This document shows positions 41,558-54,191 of a stretch of 64,000 nt of DNA, piece by piece (the first letter of the stretch is position 1; each line of letters begins with the position of its first letter). The position numbers and the translations under genes were made by a program. The DNA is from Aphanomyces cochlioides (Eukaryota > Oomycota > Saprolegniomycetes > Saprolegniales > Verrucalvaceae). The DNA lies in NCBI GenBank assembly GCA_019828595.1, contig JAHQRK010000030.1, forward strand, positions 682,001 to 746,000, in the 5' to 3' direction. The notes under the pieces were generated by a model. That model searched no databases, was not told where the DNA came from, and saw nothing but the letters and a program-made list of their open reading frames with translations.

Positions 41558-41630
41558 TGGAGAAGCAGGGTATCGATCCCTGTACCTCCCGCATGCTAAG
41601 CGGGCGCTCTACCATCTGAGCTACATCCCC
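41558..41630 (-). tRNA. tRNA-Ala (AGC), unit 10, 5' flank replaced by LINE A2
   Basis: All 73 nt and both T4 tracts are present. Only 2 bp of its native upstream flank (TT, 41631-41632) remain before LINE A2 begins. Because the promoter boxes are internal the gene could still be transcribed (inference). Confidence 0.95.
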
Positions 41631-41652
41631 TTGTGTTGCCTCTCACGAAGCG

Positions 41653-43263
41653 ATGACGAAGCTGCGAGGCATCGCGTTTAAGATTCAAGTCGCTCGAGAT
41701 GGCTCGTCCCAACACTTCACGATGAACGTTCCGCACGTCCTCGGCGGATTTTTCATGGACATCCCTCAAGGCCTTCAAGATCAAGACGAAGAGCGCCTGA
41801 TCTTCGACGTCATGACCAAGTTGGAGCCACGCTTCCTGTGGGGCTCCTACCCCAACGTTTCCTCTTCAAGCGGTATGGCGAGCTCTCGGTACCGCCTTTA
41901 CTTTGAAGGAACCTCCGTACCAACGACCATACAGCGCGACGGCCGTCTCGTCGAAGAAATTCTTTTCAAGGGCCGTTGTCTCCGCGTGTACGGTCAAGGG
42001 TGGTATTTTCGTGACAAGAACTTGGTTCGTTTGGACCTTGATGCAACGTCCCGCCAATATGGATTGAACAAGCCAGCTCCCAGCCCAACCAACCCGCCTT
42101 CTTCGACTCCCAAGGCGCCAAAACGTCGGAAAACTGCGCAAGCCAACCCTCCGCAGTGGACTGGCGTCAAGGCGTCGAGAGGCAAGCGCAAGAAGACGCA
42201 ACAGCAAGTGGATTCCCCCGAGCATGGCCGCTCTTGGATTTCGCCCAACATGTTTGAAGCCCTCGACGAACGTGTGTGTGTCAACCCCGAGGAACACGTT
42301 GCTCAGTTTGGCGATTACAAGATCTCAACGATTGTACCCAAGCTGGACGTCTCGGATGACCCTCCCCACCTCCCTACGTCCGGTCAATTTGTCGGCGGCA
42401 CCAAGATCCAAGATGGCGTTCCCAAGCGCATAGAAATGTCTCTTGACGAAATTCTCGCCGAACTACAAGACCTCGACACCAAGACAGCCAAAGTTCCATT
42501 GCATCTCTCAACCCAAGTCGAAGATGCAGTGACCAACAGCTCGTTCAACCTTGCCCAACTCATCAACGACGGCCGCGTCGACATGCTGTGTAGCCATCTC
42601 GAGCGTTCCCCGATTGAATTTGGCTTGCAACTGCACCGACTTTTTGATGAAGACCGTGCATGCTTTGAGTACTTTGTGAGACAACGCCTCCTCCATCGGT
42701 GGCTTCGAGCGACTTGGGGTGGAGACAAACCGTTCTCCCAGCTGTACTCATTGACGTGGGGTGTGCGTATGACCCGCGAGCACGTTCAAGCCATCTTCAG
42801 CAACATCGAGCTATTCAAGAACATCGACTTCATCGATACTACCATTGACGGCGACGAGATTTCCCTCCACCGCGGCGACCTGGAAGAAGTGTTGGCTGTG
42901 GCAGAAGTTCTCTTGGCCATTCATGCTCCAACGTACTACAACAGTGATGCTGCGATCGTGGCCTCTACCAAGTACCCGGTCACTGCACTGGCTTCTCATT
43001 TGGGCTCCCGCTGTTTGTCGGGCGTATCGCTATCTGCCATATTGCTTGACACGAGCTTCGGCCTCTTGATTTGGAATATCATGGAAACGTTGTATGCCGG
43101 CGAAGACGAGAAGTCGCGATACGTCTTGACCACGATCCTGGAATTCCATGAGGCTGGCTCCCTGGACCCCACCTTCGACAACCAAGTGATGTTCCAACCC
43201 GACACTCAGACACTCATGCTGGGAGATGTTGCGAACGCAACGTCTGTCGCGTTCCGTGGCTAA
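41653..43263 (+). CDS. LINE A2 ORF1 protein (536 aa)
   Basis: Lacks the disordered N-terminus and first RRM-like module of A1 ORF1 and starts almost at the second module (about 15-125: strand GGFFMDIP, helix DEERLIFDVMTKL, strand RYRLYFEG, strand CLRVYGQGWYF). A basic segment (PKRRKT, RGKRKKTQQQ) at about 155-185 could bind RNA. The C-terminal domain at about 411-470 (EEVLAVAEVLLAIHAP) matches A1 and B. The stop overlaps ORF2 by 38 bp. Whether the start is native or the result of 5' truncation is open. Confidence 0.82.
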   Translation: MTKLRGIAFKIQVARDGSSQHFTMNVPHVLGGFFMDIPQGLQDQDEERLIFDVMTKLEPRFLWGSYPNVSSSSGMASSRYRLYFEGTSVPTTIQRDGRLVEEILFKGRCLRVYGQGWYFRDKNLVRLDLDATSRQYGLNKPAPSPTNPPSSTPKAPKRRKTAQANPPQWTGVKASRGKRKKTQQQVDSPEHGRSWISPNMFEALDERVCVNPEEHVAQFGDYKISTIVPKLDVSDDPPHLPTSGQFVGGTKIQDGVPKRIEMSLDEILAELQDLDTKTAKVPLHLSTQVEDAVTNSSFNLAQLINDGRVDMLCSHLERSPIEFGLQLHRLFDEDRACFEYFVRQRLLHRWLRATWGGDKPFSQLYSLTWGVRMTREHVQAIFSNIELFKNIDFIDTTIDGDEISLHRGDLEEVLAVAEVLLAIHAPTYYNSDAAIVASTKYPVTALASHLGSRCLSGVSLSAILLDTSFGLLIWNIMETLYAGEDEKSRYVLTTILEFHEAGSLDPTFDNQVMFQPDTQTLMLGDVANATSVAFRG

Positions 43264-46200
43264 GGTGGTCGCGGCCGGTCTCTTCACCAAGTTCCCCATA
43301 CTCGAACTGACCACTGCCAACCTCAATGGGCTGAAAGACAACGGACATCTTGTGGCGCGGCGACTCCAAATTCCGACCCAAGCCGTTTTCTTTCAAGAAA
43401 CCAAAATCAATAACATCAAACATCTCGAAACCTTCCAACTCCACCTCAACAACGAAGTAGGCGTTGGCAAATACAAGCTCTTCACCAACGATCTCCGCAC
43501 TGATCGCGTCGACTCACTCAACAATCGGCGCTGCGGTGTGGCATCGTATTTCCATGGATCCATGCCTGGATTCCTCGACCTGCAACACTTGACCACCCAT
43601 GACCGACCTGGAAGATACATGGTTGTTCGAACTCAGTGGGACGGCGTTCCTGTGTACTTTCACAACGTCTATGCCCCGGTTATCGCTCACTCTCGAGCAC
43701 CGTTTTTCGACGATCTGCCTCGCGACTTTGAAGACGACAGCATTCACTTTGTCGGAGGCGATTTCAACTTACCCCTGGAAGAGCATCTGGACGCGACTCG
43801 ACCTCGCCAAGACCACAACGCTGGTAAGGCGGAATGCATTGCCTGGCTTTCAGCACTTGGTGTTATCGATGCGTGGAGGATGCACCACCCCAACGAGCGC
43901 GTTTACAGCGGCCCTGGTCGAAGCAACCGCCTCGACTACCTGTTTGTGGACCAAGATATCGTCGCTCAAACGTACGCACGTTCAAGCTATTCCCCAAGCA
44001 GCTTTGCAGGCGACCACATGGAACACAAAGTGGTCCTCTCCTGCGAGCAGCGAGCTCCCGACCGAAGTTACTGGCGCCTCCCCCGTGAGCTCTTAAAGAA
44101 CCCTCAAGTAGTCGCAGCGATCAAGGCCGAAGCCAATCAACTTTTGGACGAGATGCGCGCAGACGACACTCAAAACTTTGGCGCAAAGTGGTACGGCTGG
44201 TTGAAGAGAATGAAGAAGCGTCTCCAAGTCAGTCATCGCCAGTACATTGACTCGATGAAGTACACACTCAACAGCCTCAAGATGAAGTGGCTTACTTCCC
44301 GCCGAGCATTCGACATGGGACTCGTTGAGACATCCATTGTTAATACCGCCCGTCAAGCCCTTGACACTGCCCGCAGCGAGTACCGACAGTTCAACCTGGA
44401 TCAGCAATTCGACTTTCACGCCAACGTCAACGAGCGAGGTACCAGTCACTTTTTTCGTCGACCCAAGGGGATCAAAGTGCCGCTCTCGTCCGTGACAATC
44501 AACGGTGTAACGTCGACTGACCCGTCTGAAGTCAAGGCTGGTTTTACGTCTCATTGGAAAAACATCATGGTCACTCCAAGAGACCAACCACCGTTGAATC
44601 GGGCCCGTCGCCGAGCTATCATTCGAGCCATTACTCGACGTCTCACTCAAGAACAGCGCGACGCTCTGGAAAGTCCTCTCACGGCGGAAGACCTGTGCGG
44701 CGCGCTCAAGTCTATGAACCCGAACAAGTCTCCTGGTTCAGACGGCTGACCTGCAGCTTTCTTTCAAGTCTCCCCGGACGTATTCGCCCAAATCCTGCTC
44801 AAGGTGTTCAACTACCAACTCACCCATCACGGTCACCTCCTGCTCCAACAACGCCGAAGTGCAGTGGCGCTCTTGTTCAAGGCTGGAGACAGAGGCGACC
44901 CTGGCAACTATCGGCCGATTACTCTCATGTCGGTTGAAGTCAAGATTCTATCGCGGGCGCTGGCCTACCGTCTTGCACAAGTTGCCCCATACCTCGCTCA
45001 CCCAAGCCAAGCTGGTTTTGTCCCTGGCCGTCGCTTGCACGACCACGTGATGCTGGTACAAGCATTGCAGACTTTCTGTACCAATGAAGACCACGACTAC
45101 TACGCGACGTTTCTCGACTTTTCCAAGGCATACGATATGGTTGACCAAGGCTTTCTCTTCGACGTACTCAAGGAGATGAACATCGGTCCCACATTTGTGT
45201 CTTGGGTTCAGTTGCTTTACAATACGCCTCTGGTCCAGATCATTTTCAACGACGGTCTTGGCCCTACCATACGGCCTACCCGCGGAGTCAAGCAAGGTTG
45301 CCCCCTATCGTGCATGCTCTTCGTACTTTACCTCGAGCCACTCGGCGAAATGCTACGCGGATCTCCTGATTTTGGTATTCCCCTTCCAAATGGAGACTCA
45401 CTGACGAGCATCTACTTTGCCGACGACACGACTCTACTCTCGTCATCCCTCCAAGCGGCGGTCGAGCAAATGGCAATTGTCGAAGACTTTTGCTCTGTGT
45501 CTGGAGCTCGTCTCAACGTTGCCAAGTGCATGACTTTGGCGCTCAACAACAATCTCGATATCGAAGACATCGACGATGGTGGCCTCTTGAACGTCTTGCC
45601 GAGCGAGAAGCCAGTGAAATACCTTGGTATTCTCTTTGGCCACCGACTGCCGCGCGATTTTCAAGTCCAGCAACTGAACGACAAGTTTCTGACTGCGTTT
45701 CAAACGTGGGGAAGTCGTGCGCGAACCATCCAAGGCCGCAAACTCATCGTATCGACCATGTTGTTGTCGTTGTTATGGCATGTCACGGCTGCAGTGTATG
45801 TGCCTCCAACGATGGTTGCCGTTTGGCAAAGAATGGTCAACAAGTACATCCTTGGTCGGAAGACGCAAATCACCGACCATCATCGCTCAACTATTTGCCG
45901 CAAGTGGCAGTTCGATCAAAAACTCGGCCTCGGTATTCCGCATGTGGCTTCGAAGCTTCGGACTCAGCGACTGCTGCGGCTCCAACTCTTGATGCAGCCC
46001 AATTCACCCAACACATTTGCCCCATGGAAGTTGCTTGTCAAGAGACAATTTTCCCGTGTCATGAACAAGCTGTATCGCGACACCCACCCGTTCGACTTTC
46101 TCACGTACTTCCCCAACCACAGCTCCAAGTGGTTGTTTTTGTGGGAGCTGCATCCTCTTTGGCACGACATTTGGCATCAATGGGCCGCCACACCTATGGC

Positions 46201-47380
46201 CAAGCGAACCGCTTCGCCACCAAGCCTCGAAGAACTTTTGAACCTCCCCGTGTGGCTGACATCCTACCCCGCTCTGCAAGTTGGTCCTGCGGGTGCTACA
46301 TCAAATGTCGTGAAGACTGCTCTGTGTCGTCGATGGTGTAGACATGCGTCTCAAAACGGTTTCCACTGCCTCAAAGACTTCTTGACACGGCAAGGGACAT
46401 GGCCTACAAGAGCTGCGTTTATTGATCGACTGTCATCCAACAACCGTGCGGCACAAGTGACGTTACAAGCGAACGGCGCGATGGGATTTGCAGCACCCGA
46501 ACGTGCTGGTCAAGTTTATAGCCACCTCACCAAGATATTCGACCAAGTCCTCCGCACGTCTGGCGTTCGAACTGGAACTGCTTTGACCGATATCGATACA
46601 ACAAGTCACCCTTTCAAGGCACTTTTCAAAGATCAATTGCTATCCTTCGAGCGTTGGCCCAAGCGACTCGTATCACGTTTGGCGCATCACGCCCCTTCGG
46701 ATGGAAAACCGCACCCAGTGGCGACATCGTCCCGCGTCGAGCAACAAGATATTGCGACCTACGTGCGACTCATCCGCAAAACATGCCGTTGGCCGCCTCC
46801 CCTCCATGGCGACGTTTGGTTTCGACTGTTGTTCAACATGCTGCCTGTCAACTCGCGCTTGTTCTACTTGCAACCTCAGCAGCCAGACGTAATTTGCTGT
46901 GTCTATACCAATTGCGACGCACCGGAGAACCAACACCACGCCTTCCACACCTGCTCTCGCGTGTATCCCCTTTGGCGTTTTCACGCGACCGCTTGGCGAT
47001 GCTTCGGTGTCAATTTCGATTGGACTGCCATCACCAACATCGACCGCTTTCAAGTCAACGAACGCGGTAGCCAGCTTCAAGACATACTGTTTGTGCTCTG
47101 GGCTCTTCTGTGTGCTTCCAACCTTCACTATATTTGGACAACGCACAACGCCGCCAAGTTCGAATCGAAGAAGCCGCCTCCGCCAGAAATTTGGCAAGAA
47201 GTCAGCTTCATCCGATGGCATGCATCGATCCGCAGATGGCTTCGCCTCCAAGAAGTTGACAGCCCTCAACGAGTGGAAGCAATTTCAGCAATCAATACTT
47301 TGCATAGACAACCTGTCTATCGCCCACTGGTAGCCAAGTACCCGACTTTGCTCGCGCTCCAACCTTCAGCCCCAAATTAA
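43226..47380 (+). pseudogene. LINE A2 ORF2 with one in-frame TGA
   Basis: A 1,385-codon frame, matching A1 in length, opens with ATG at 43226 inside ORF1. Endonuclease motifs are intact (TANLNGL, QETK, GGDFN with Asp about 179, RLDYLF, GDH). The frame is cut by TGA at 44747-44749, immediately after NPNKSPGSDG, where A1 has Phe; it then continues in the same frame through NYRPIT, FLDFSKAYD, KQGCPLSCMLF, FADD (Asp about 733) and a CC...C...H zinc motif near 1224. Note Cys for Asp in the QGDP motif (QGCP). Probably inactive unless the stop is read through. Confidence 0.92.
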
Positions 47381-47537
47381 CAAGCCCCAAGTATTTATTC
47401 AACAAGTCAAAAATCGCTGTACTCCAAAGCCCAAAGTAGAAAATCTGCTGAAGCATTTGGAAGTGGGATGAGCCGTTAGTAGGCAATATTAGTATTAGTA
47501 GATATTGAAAGTCTATTAATATACCTCCCCATTGCAG
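47381..47537 (+). other. LINE A2 3' UTR (157 bp)
   Basis: Short AT-rich tail with a weak CAATAT/ATATTG stem (47484-47507). No relation to the long A1 3' UTR except the AATATAC motif. Confidence 0.55.
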
Positions 47538-47553
47538 TGAGCTACATCCCCTT
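47538..47553 (-). repeat. Right target-site duplication of LINE A2
   Basis: Orphan tRNA nt 1-14 plus the first two spacer bases; confirms insertion across the tRNA 5' boundary. Confidence 0.9.
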
Positions 47554-48142
47554 CTTAGCGCTTCTAAAGCCAGACACACTTGCAGATTCATTTCATCTGT
47601 GGACGCACATTTTGTCCACTTCGCCTTGTCCACAAGAGTGTCCTCGGTCAGTCTCCAACTTTCCATTTCATTCACTTTGTTCACTACATTCCAACTGTCG
47701 TGTATAATCATATTGTTGAAAGGATGGATCTCTTTCTGTTCTAAATCTCGGTACGAAAGTCGTTTTTTGGCCATAACTTTATCAATTCTGCTCCGATTTG
47801 CATGAAACCAGTTGCAAACGATAGGTTTTGATCATACCTATCGTTTGGCACCGGTGGCGTGGCAAAAGAACGATTTACGCCCGAGTTATGCGCAAAAAAC
47901 GACTTTTACGCGCAAACAGGTTGTCCAAAGGATGTGCATGTCTTTCGTTTAATATATTTGACATCCGTTATCCATACGAACAGCCAACGCTCTCACGACT
48001 CGTGTCATTGAAACAATAGTTCATCATGATTGGAATTCATTCCTGGACATTCAAATATTCAAATACAGGTTGTAGGAATGTATAAAAACCGGAAGGACGA
48101 AATTAGTGTGTGTGTCCAGAAGTGATAAAAGTTAAAACGTAG

Positions 48143-48215
48143 TGGAGAAGCAGGGTATCGATCCCTGTACCTCCCGCATGCTAAGCGGGCGCTCTACCAT
48201 CTGAGCTACATCCCC
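48143..48215 (-). tRNA. tRNA-Ala (AGC), unit 11
   Basis: Identical to unit 4; first intact gene right of LINE A2. Confidence 0.97.
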
Positions 48216-48806
48216 TTCTTAGCGCTTCTAAAGCCAGACACACTTGCAGATTCATTTCATCTGTGGACGCACATTTTGTCCACTTCGCCTTGTCCACAAG
48301 AGTGTCCTCGGTCAGTCTCCAACTTTCCATTTCATTCACTTTGTTCACTACATTCCAACTGTCGTGTATAATCATATTGTTGAAAGGATGGATCTCTTTC
48401 TGTTCTAAATCTCGGTACGAAAGTCGTTTTTTGGCCATAACTTTATCAATTCTGCTCCGATTTGCATGAAACCAGTTGCAAACGATAGGTTTTGATCATA
48501 CCTATCGTTTGGCACCGGTGGCGTGGCAAAAGAACGATTTACGCCCGAGTTATGCGCAAAAAACGACTTTTACGCGCAAACAGGTTGTCCAAAGGATGTG
48601 CATGTCTTTCGTTTAATATATTTGACATCCGTTATCCATACGAACAGCCAACGCTCTCACGACTCGTGTCATTGAAACAATAGTTCATCATGATTGGAAT
48701 TCATTCCTGGACATTCAAATATTCAAATACAGGTTGTAGGAATGTATAAAAACCGGAAGGACGAAATTAGTGTGTGTGTCCAGAAGTGATAAAAGTTAAA
48801 ACGTAG

Positions 48807-48879
48807 TGGAGAAGCAGGGTATCGATCCCTGTACCTCCCGCATGCTAAGCGGGCGCTCTACCATCTGAGCTACATCCCC
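48807..48879 (-). tRNA. tRNA-Ala (AGC), unit 12
   Basis: Identical to unit 4. Confidence 0.97.
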
Positions 48880-49470
48880 TTCTTAGCGCTTCTAAAGCCA
48901 GACACACTTGCAGATTCATTTCATCTGTGGACGCACATTTTGTCCACTTCGCCTTGTCCACAAGAGTGTCCTCGGTCAGTCTCCAACTTTCCATTTCATT
49001 CACTTTGTTCACTACATTCCAACTGTCGTGTATAATCATATTGTTGAAAGGATGGATCTCTTTCTGTTCTAAATCTCGGTACGAAAGTCGTTTTTTGGCC
49101 ATAACTTTATCAATTCTGCTCCGATTTGCATGAAACCAGTTGCAAACGATAGGTTTTGATCATACCTATCGTTTGGCACCGGTGGCGTGGCAAAAGAACG
49201 ATTTACGCCCGAGTTATGCGCAAAAAACGACTTTTACGCGCAAACAGGTTGTCCAAAGGATGTGCATGTCTTTCGTTTAATATATTTGACATCCGTTATC
49301 CATACGAACAGCCAACGCTCTCACGACTCGTGTCATTGAAACAATAGTTCATCATGATTGGAATTCATTCCTGGACATTCAAATATTCAAATACAGGTTG
49401 TAGGAATGTATAAAAACCGGAAGGACGAAATTAGTGTGTGTGTCCAGAAGTGATAAAAGTTAAAACGTAG

Positions 49471-49543
49471 TGGAGAAGCAGGGTATCGATCCCTGTACCT
49501 CCCGCATGCTAAGCGGGCGCTCTACCATCTGAGCTACATCCCC
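49471..49543 (-). tRNA. tRNA-Ala (AGC), unit 13
   Basis: Identical to unit 4. Confidence 0.97.
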
Positions 49544-50134
49544 TTCTTAGCGCTTCTAAAGCCAGACACACTTGCAGATTCATTTCATCTGTGGACGCAC
49601 ATTTTGTCCACTTCGCCTTGTCCACAAGAGTGTCCTCGGTCAGTCTCCAACTTTCCATTTCATTCACTTTGTTCACTACATTCCAACTGTCGTGTATAAT
49701 CATATTGTTGAAAGGATGGATCTCTTTCTGTTCTAAATCTCGGTACGAAAGTCGTTTTTTGGCCATAACTTTATCAATTCTGCTCCGATTTGCATGAAAC
49801 CAGTTGCAAACGATAGGTTTTGATCATACCTATCGTTTGGCACCGGTGGCGTGGCAAAAGAACGATTTACGCCCGAGTTATGCGCAAAAAACGACTTTTA
49901 CGCGCAAACAGGTTGTCCAAAGGATGTGCATGTCTTTCGTTTAATATATTTGACATCCGTTATCCATACGAACAGCCAACGCTCTCACGACTCGTGTCAT
50001 TGAAACAATAGTTCATCATGATTGGAATTCATTCCTGGACATTCAAATATTCAAATACAGGTTGTAGGAATGTATAAAAACCGGAAGGACGAAATTAGTG
50101 TGTGTGTCCAGAAGTGATAAAAGTTAAAACGTAG

Positions 50135-50207
50135 TGGAGAAGCAGGGTATCGATCCCTGTACCTCCCGCATGCTAAGCGGGCGCTCTACCATCTGAGCTA
50201 CATCCCC
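50135..50207 (-). tRNA. tRNA-Ala (AGC), unit 14
   Basis: Identical to unit 4. Confidence 0.97.
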
Positions 50208-50798
50208 TTCTTAGCGCTTCTAAAGCCAGACACACTTGCAGATTCATTTCATCTGTGGACGCACATTTTGTCCACTTCGCCTTGTCCACAAGAGTGTCCT
50301 CGGTCAGTCTCCAACTTTCCATTTCATTCACTTTGTTCACTACATTCCAACTGTCGTGTATAATCATATTGTTGAAAGGATGGATCTCTTTCTGTTCTAA
50401 ATCTCGGTACGAAAGTCGTTTTTTGGCCATAACTTTATCAATTCTGCTCCGATTTGCATGAAACCAGTTGCAAACGATAGGTTTTGATCATACCTATCGT
50501 TTGGCACCGGTGGCGTGGCAAAAGAACGATTTACGCCCGAGTTATGCGCAAAAAACGACTTTTACGCGCAAACAGGTTGTCCAAAGGATGTGCATGTCTT
50601 TCGTTTAATATATTTGACATCCGTTATCCATACGAACAGCCAACGCTCTCACGACTCGTGTCATTGAAACAATAGTTCATCATGATTGGAATTCATTCCT
50701 GGACATTCAAATATTCAAATACAGGTTGTAGGAATGTATAAAAACCGGAAGGACGAAATTAGTGTGTGTGTCCAGAAGTGATAAAAGTTAAAACGTAG

Positions 50799-50871
50799 TG
50801 GAGAAGCAGGGTATCGATCCCTGTACCTCCCGCATGCTAAGCGGGCGCTCTACCATCTGAGCTACATCCCC
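50799..50871 (-). tRNA. tRNA-Ala (AGC), unit 15
   Basis: Identical to unit 4. Confidence 0.97.
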
Positions 50872-51462
50872 TTCTTAGCGCTTCTAAAGCCAGACACACT
50901 TGCAGATTCATTTCATCTGTGGACGCACATTTTGTCCACTTCGCCTTGTCCACAAGAGTGTCCTCGGTCAGTCTCCAACTTTCCATTTCATTCACTTTGT
51001 TCACTACATTCCAACTGTCGTGTATAATCATATTGTTGAAAGGATGGATCTCTTTCTGTTCTAAATCTCGGTACGAAAGTCGTTTTTTGGCCATAACTTT
51101 ATCAATTCTGCTCCGATTTGCATGAAACCAGTTGCAAACGATAGGTTTTGATCATACCTATCGTTTGGCACCGGTGGCGTGGCAAAAGAACGATTTACGC
51201 CCGAGTTATGCGCAAAAAACGACTTTTACGCGCAAACAGGTTGTCCAAAGGATGTGCATGTCTTTCGTTTAATATATTTGACATCCGTTATCCATACGAA
51301 CAGCCAACGCTCTCACGACTCGTGTCATTGAAACAATAGTTCATCATGATTGGAATTCATTCCTGGACATTCAAATATTCAAATACAGGTTGTAGGAATG
51401 TATAAAAACCGGAAGGACGAAATTAGTGTGTGTGTCCAGAAGTGATAAAAGTTAAAACGTAG

Positions 51463-51535
51463 TGGAGAAGCAGGGTATCGATCCCTGTACCTCCCGCATG
51501 CTAAGCGGGCGCTCTACCATCTGAGCTACATCCCC
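51463..51535 (-). tRNA. tRNA-Ala (AGC), unit 16
   Basis: Identical to unit 4. Confidence 0.97.
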
Positions 51536-52126
51536 TTCTTAGCGCTTCTAAAGCCAGACACACTTGCAGATTCATTTCATCTGTGGACGCACATTTTGTC
51601 CACTTCGCCTTGTCCACAAGAGTGTCCTCGGTCAGTCTCCAACTTTCCATTTCATTCACTTTGTTCACTACATTCCAACTGTCGTGTATAATCATATTGT
51701 TGAAAGGATGGATCTCTTTCTGTTCTAAATCTCGGTACGAAAGTCGTTTTTTGGCCATAACTTTATCAATTCTGCTCCGATTTGCATGAAACCAGTTGCA
51801 AACGATAGGTTTTGATCATACCTATCGTTTGGCACCGGTGGCGTGGCAAAAGAACGATTTACGCCCGAGTTATGCGCAAAAAACGACTTTTACGCGCAAA
51901 CAGGTTGTCCAAAGGATGTGCATGTCTTTCGTTTAATATATTTGACATCCGTTATCCATACGAACAGCCAACGCTCTCACGACTCGTGTCATTGAAACAA
52001 TAGTTCATCATGATTGGAATTCATTCCTGGACATTCAAATATTCAAATACAGGTTGTAGGAATGTATAAAAACCGGAAGGACGAAATTAGTGTGTGTGTC
52101 CAGAAGTGATAAAAGTTAAAACGTAG

Positions 52127-52199
52127 TGGAGAAGCAGGGTATCGATCCCTGTACCTCCCGCATGCTAAGCGGGCGCTCTACCATCTGAGCTACATCCCC
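52127..52199 (-). tRNA. tRNA-Ala (AGC), unit 17
   Basis: Identical to unit 4. Confidence 0.97.
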
Positions 52200-52790
52200 T
52201 TCTTAGCGCTTCTAAAGCCAGACACACTTGCAGATTCATTTCATCTGTGGACGCACATTTTGTCCACTTCGCCTTGTCCACAAGAGTGTCCTCGGTCAGT
52301 CTCCAACTTTCCATTTCATTCACTTTGTTCACTACATTCCAACTGTCGTGTATAATCATATTGTTGAAAGGATGGATCTCTTTCTGTTCTAAATCTCGGT
52401 ACGAAAGTCGTTTTTTGGCCATAACTTTATCAATTCTGCTCCGATTTGCATGAAACCAGTTGCAAACGATAGGTTTTGATCATACCTATCGTTTGGCACC
52501 GGTGGCGTGGCAAAAGAACGATTTACGCCCGAGTTATGCGCAAAAAACGACTTTTACGCGCAAACAGGTTGTCCAAAGGATGTGCATGTCTTTCGTTTAA
52601 TATATTTGACATCCGTTATCCATACGAACAGCCAACGCTCTCACGACTCGTGTCATTGAAACAATAGTTCATCATGATTGGAATTCATTCCTGGACATTC
52701 AAATATTCAAATACAGGTTGTAGGAATGTATAAAAACCGGAAGGACGAAATTAGTGTGTGTGTCCAGAAGTGATAAAAGTTAAAACGTAG

Positions 52791-52863
52791 TGGAGAAGCA
52801 GGGTATCGATCCCTGTACCTCCCGCATGCTAAGCGGGCGCTCTACCATCTGAGCTACATCCCC
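52791..52863 (-). tRNA. tRNA-Ala (AGC), unit 18
   Basis: Identical to unit 4. Confidence 0.97.
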
Positions 52864-53454
52864 TTCTTAGCGCTTCTAAAGCCAGACACACTTGCAGATT
52901 CATTTCATCTGTGGACGCACATTTTGTCCACTTCGCCTTGTCCACAAGAGTGTCCTCGGTCAGTCTCCAACTTTCCATTTCATTCACTTTGTTCACTACA
53001 TTCCAACTGTCGTGTATAATCATATTGTTGAAAGGATGGATCTCTTTCTGTTCTAAATCTCGGTACGAAAGTCGTTTTTTGGCCATAACTTTATCAATTC
53101 TGCTCCGATTTGCATGAAACCAGTTGCAAACGATAGGTTTTGATCATACCTATCGTTTGGCACCGGTGGCGTGGCAAAAGAACGATTTACGCCCGAGTTA
53201 TGCGCAAAAAACGACTTTTACGCGCAAACAGGTTGTCCAAAGGATGTGCATGTCTTTCGTTTAATATATTTGACATCCGTTATCCATACGAACAGCCAAC
53301 GCTCTCACGACTCGTGTCATTGAAACAATAGTTCATCATGATTGGAATTCATTCCTGGACATTCAAATATTCAAATACAGGTTGTAGGAATGTATAAAAA
53401 CCGGAAGGACGAAATTAGTGTGTGTGTCCAGAAGTGATAAAAGTTAAAACGTAG

Positions 53455-53527
53455 TGGAGAAGCAGGGTATCGATCCCTGTACCTCCCGCATGCTAAGCGG
53501 GCGCTCTACCATCTGAGCTACATCCCC
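53455..53527 (-). tRNA. tRNA-Ala (AGC), unit 19
   Basis: Identical to unit 4. Confidence 0.97.
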
Positions 53528-54118
53528 TTCTTAGCGCTTCTAAAGCCAGACACACTTGCAGATTCATTTCATCTGTGGACGCACATTTTGTCCACTTCGC
53601 CTTGTCCACAAGAGTGTCCTCGGTCAGTCTCCAACTTTCCATTTCATTCACTTTGTTCACTACATTCCAACTGTCGTGTATAATCATATTGTTGAAAGGA
53701 TGGATCTCTTTCTGTTCTAAATCTCGGTACGAAAGTCGTTTTTTGGCCATAACTTTATCAATTCTGCTCCGATTTGCATGAAACCAGTTGCAAACGATAG
53801 GTTTTGATCATACCTATCGTTTGGCACCGGTGGCGTGGCAAAAGAACGATTTACGCCCGAGTTATGCGCAAAAAACGACTTTTACGCGCAAACAGGTTGT
53901 CCAAAGGATGTGCATGTCTTTCGTTTAATATATTTGACATCCGTTATCCATACGAACAGCCAACGCTCTCACGACTCGTGTCATTGAAACAATAGTTCAT
54001 CATGATTGGAATTCATTCCTGGACATTCAAATATTCAAATACAGGTTGTAGGAATGTATAAAAACCGGAAGGACGAAATTAGTGTGTGTGTCCAGAAGTG
54101 ATAAAAGTTAAAACGTAG

Positions 54119-54191
54119 TGGAGAAGCAGGGTATCGATCCCTGTACCTCCCGCATGCTAAGCGGGCGCTCTACCATCTGAGCTACATCCCC
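54119..54191 (-). tRNA. tRNA-Ala (AGC), unit 20
   Basis: Identical to unit 4. Confidence 0.97.

Larger units (their letters stand above)
41633..47537 (+). mobile_element. LINE A2, family A relative, shorter
   Basis: A 5,905-bp element between 16-bp duplications TGAGCTACATCCCCTT (41617-41632, 47538-47553), tRNA nt 1-14 plus 2 bp of upstream flank. Compared with A1 it has a shorter ORF1 (536 versus 852 aa), a 20-bp leader and only 157 bp of 3' UTR. Protein similarity to A1 ORF2 is clear but far from identity, so this is a separate subfamily using nearly the same site. It may be 5'-truncated, although its first ATG opens ORF1. The 3' end has AATATAC (47518-47524) 13 nt from the junction. Confidence 0.92.
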
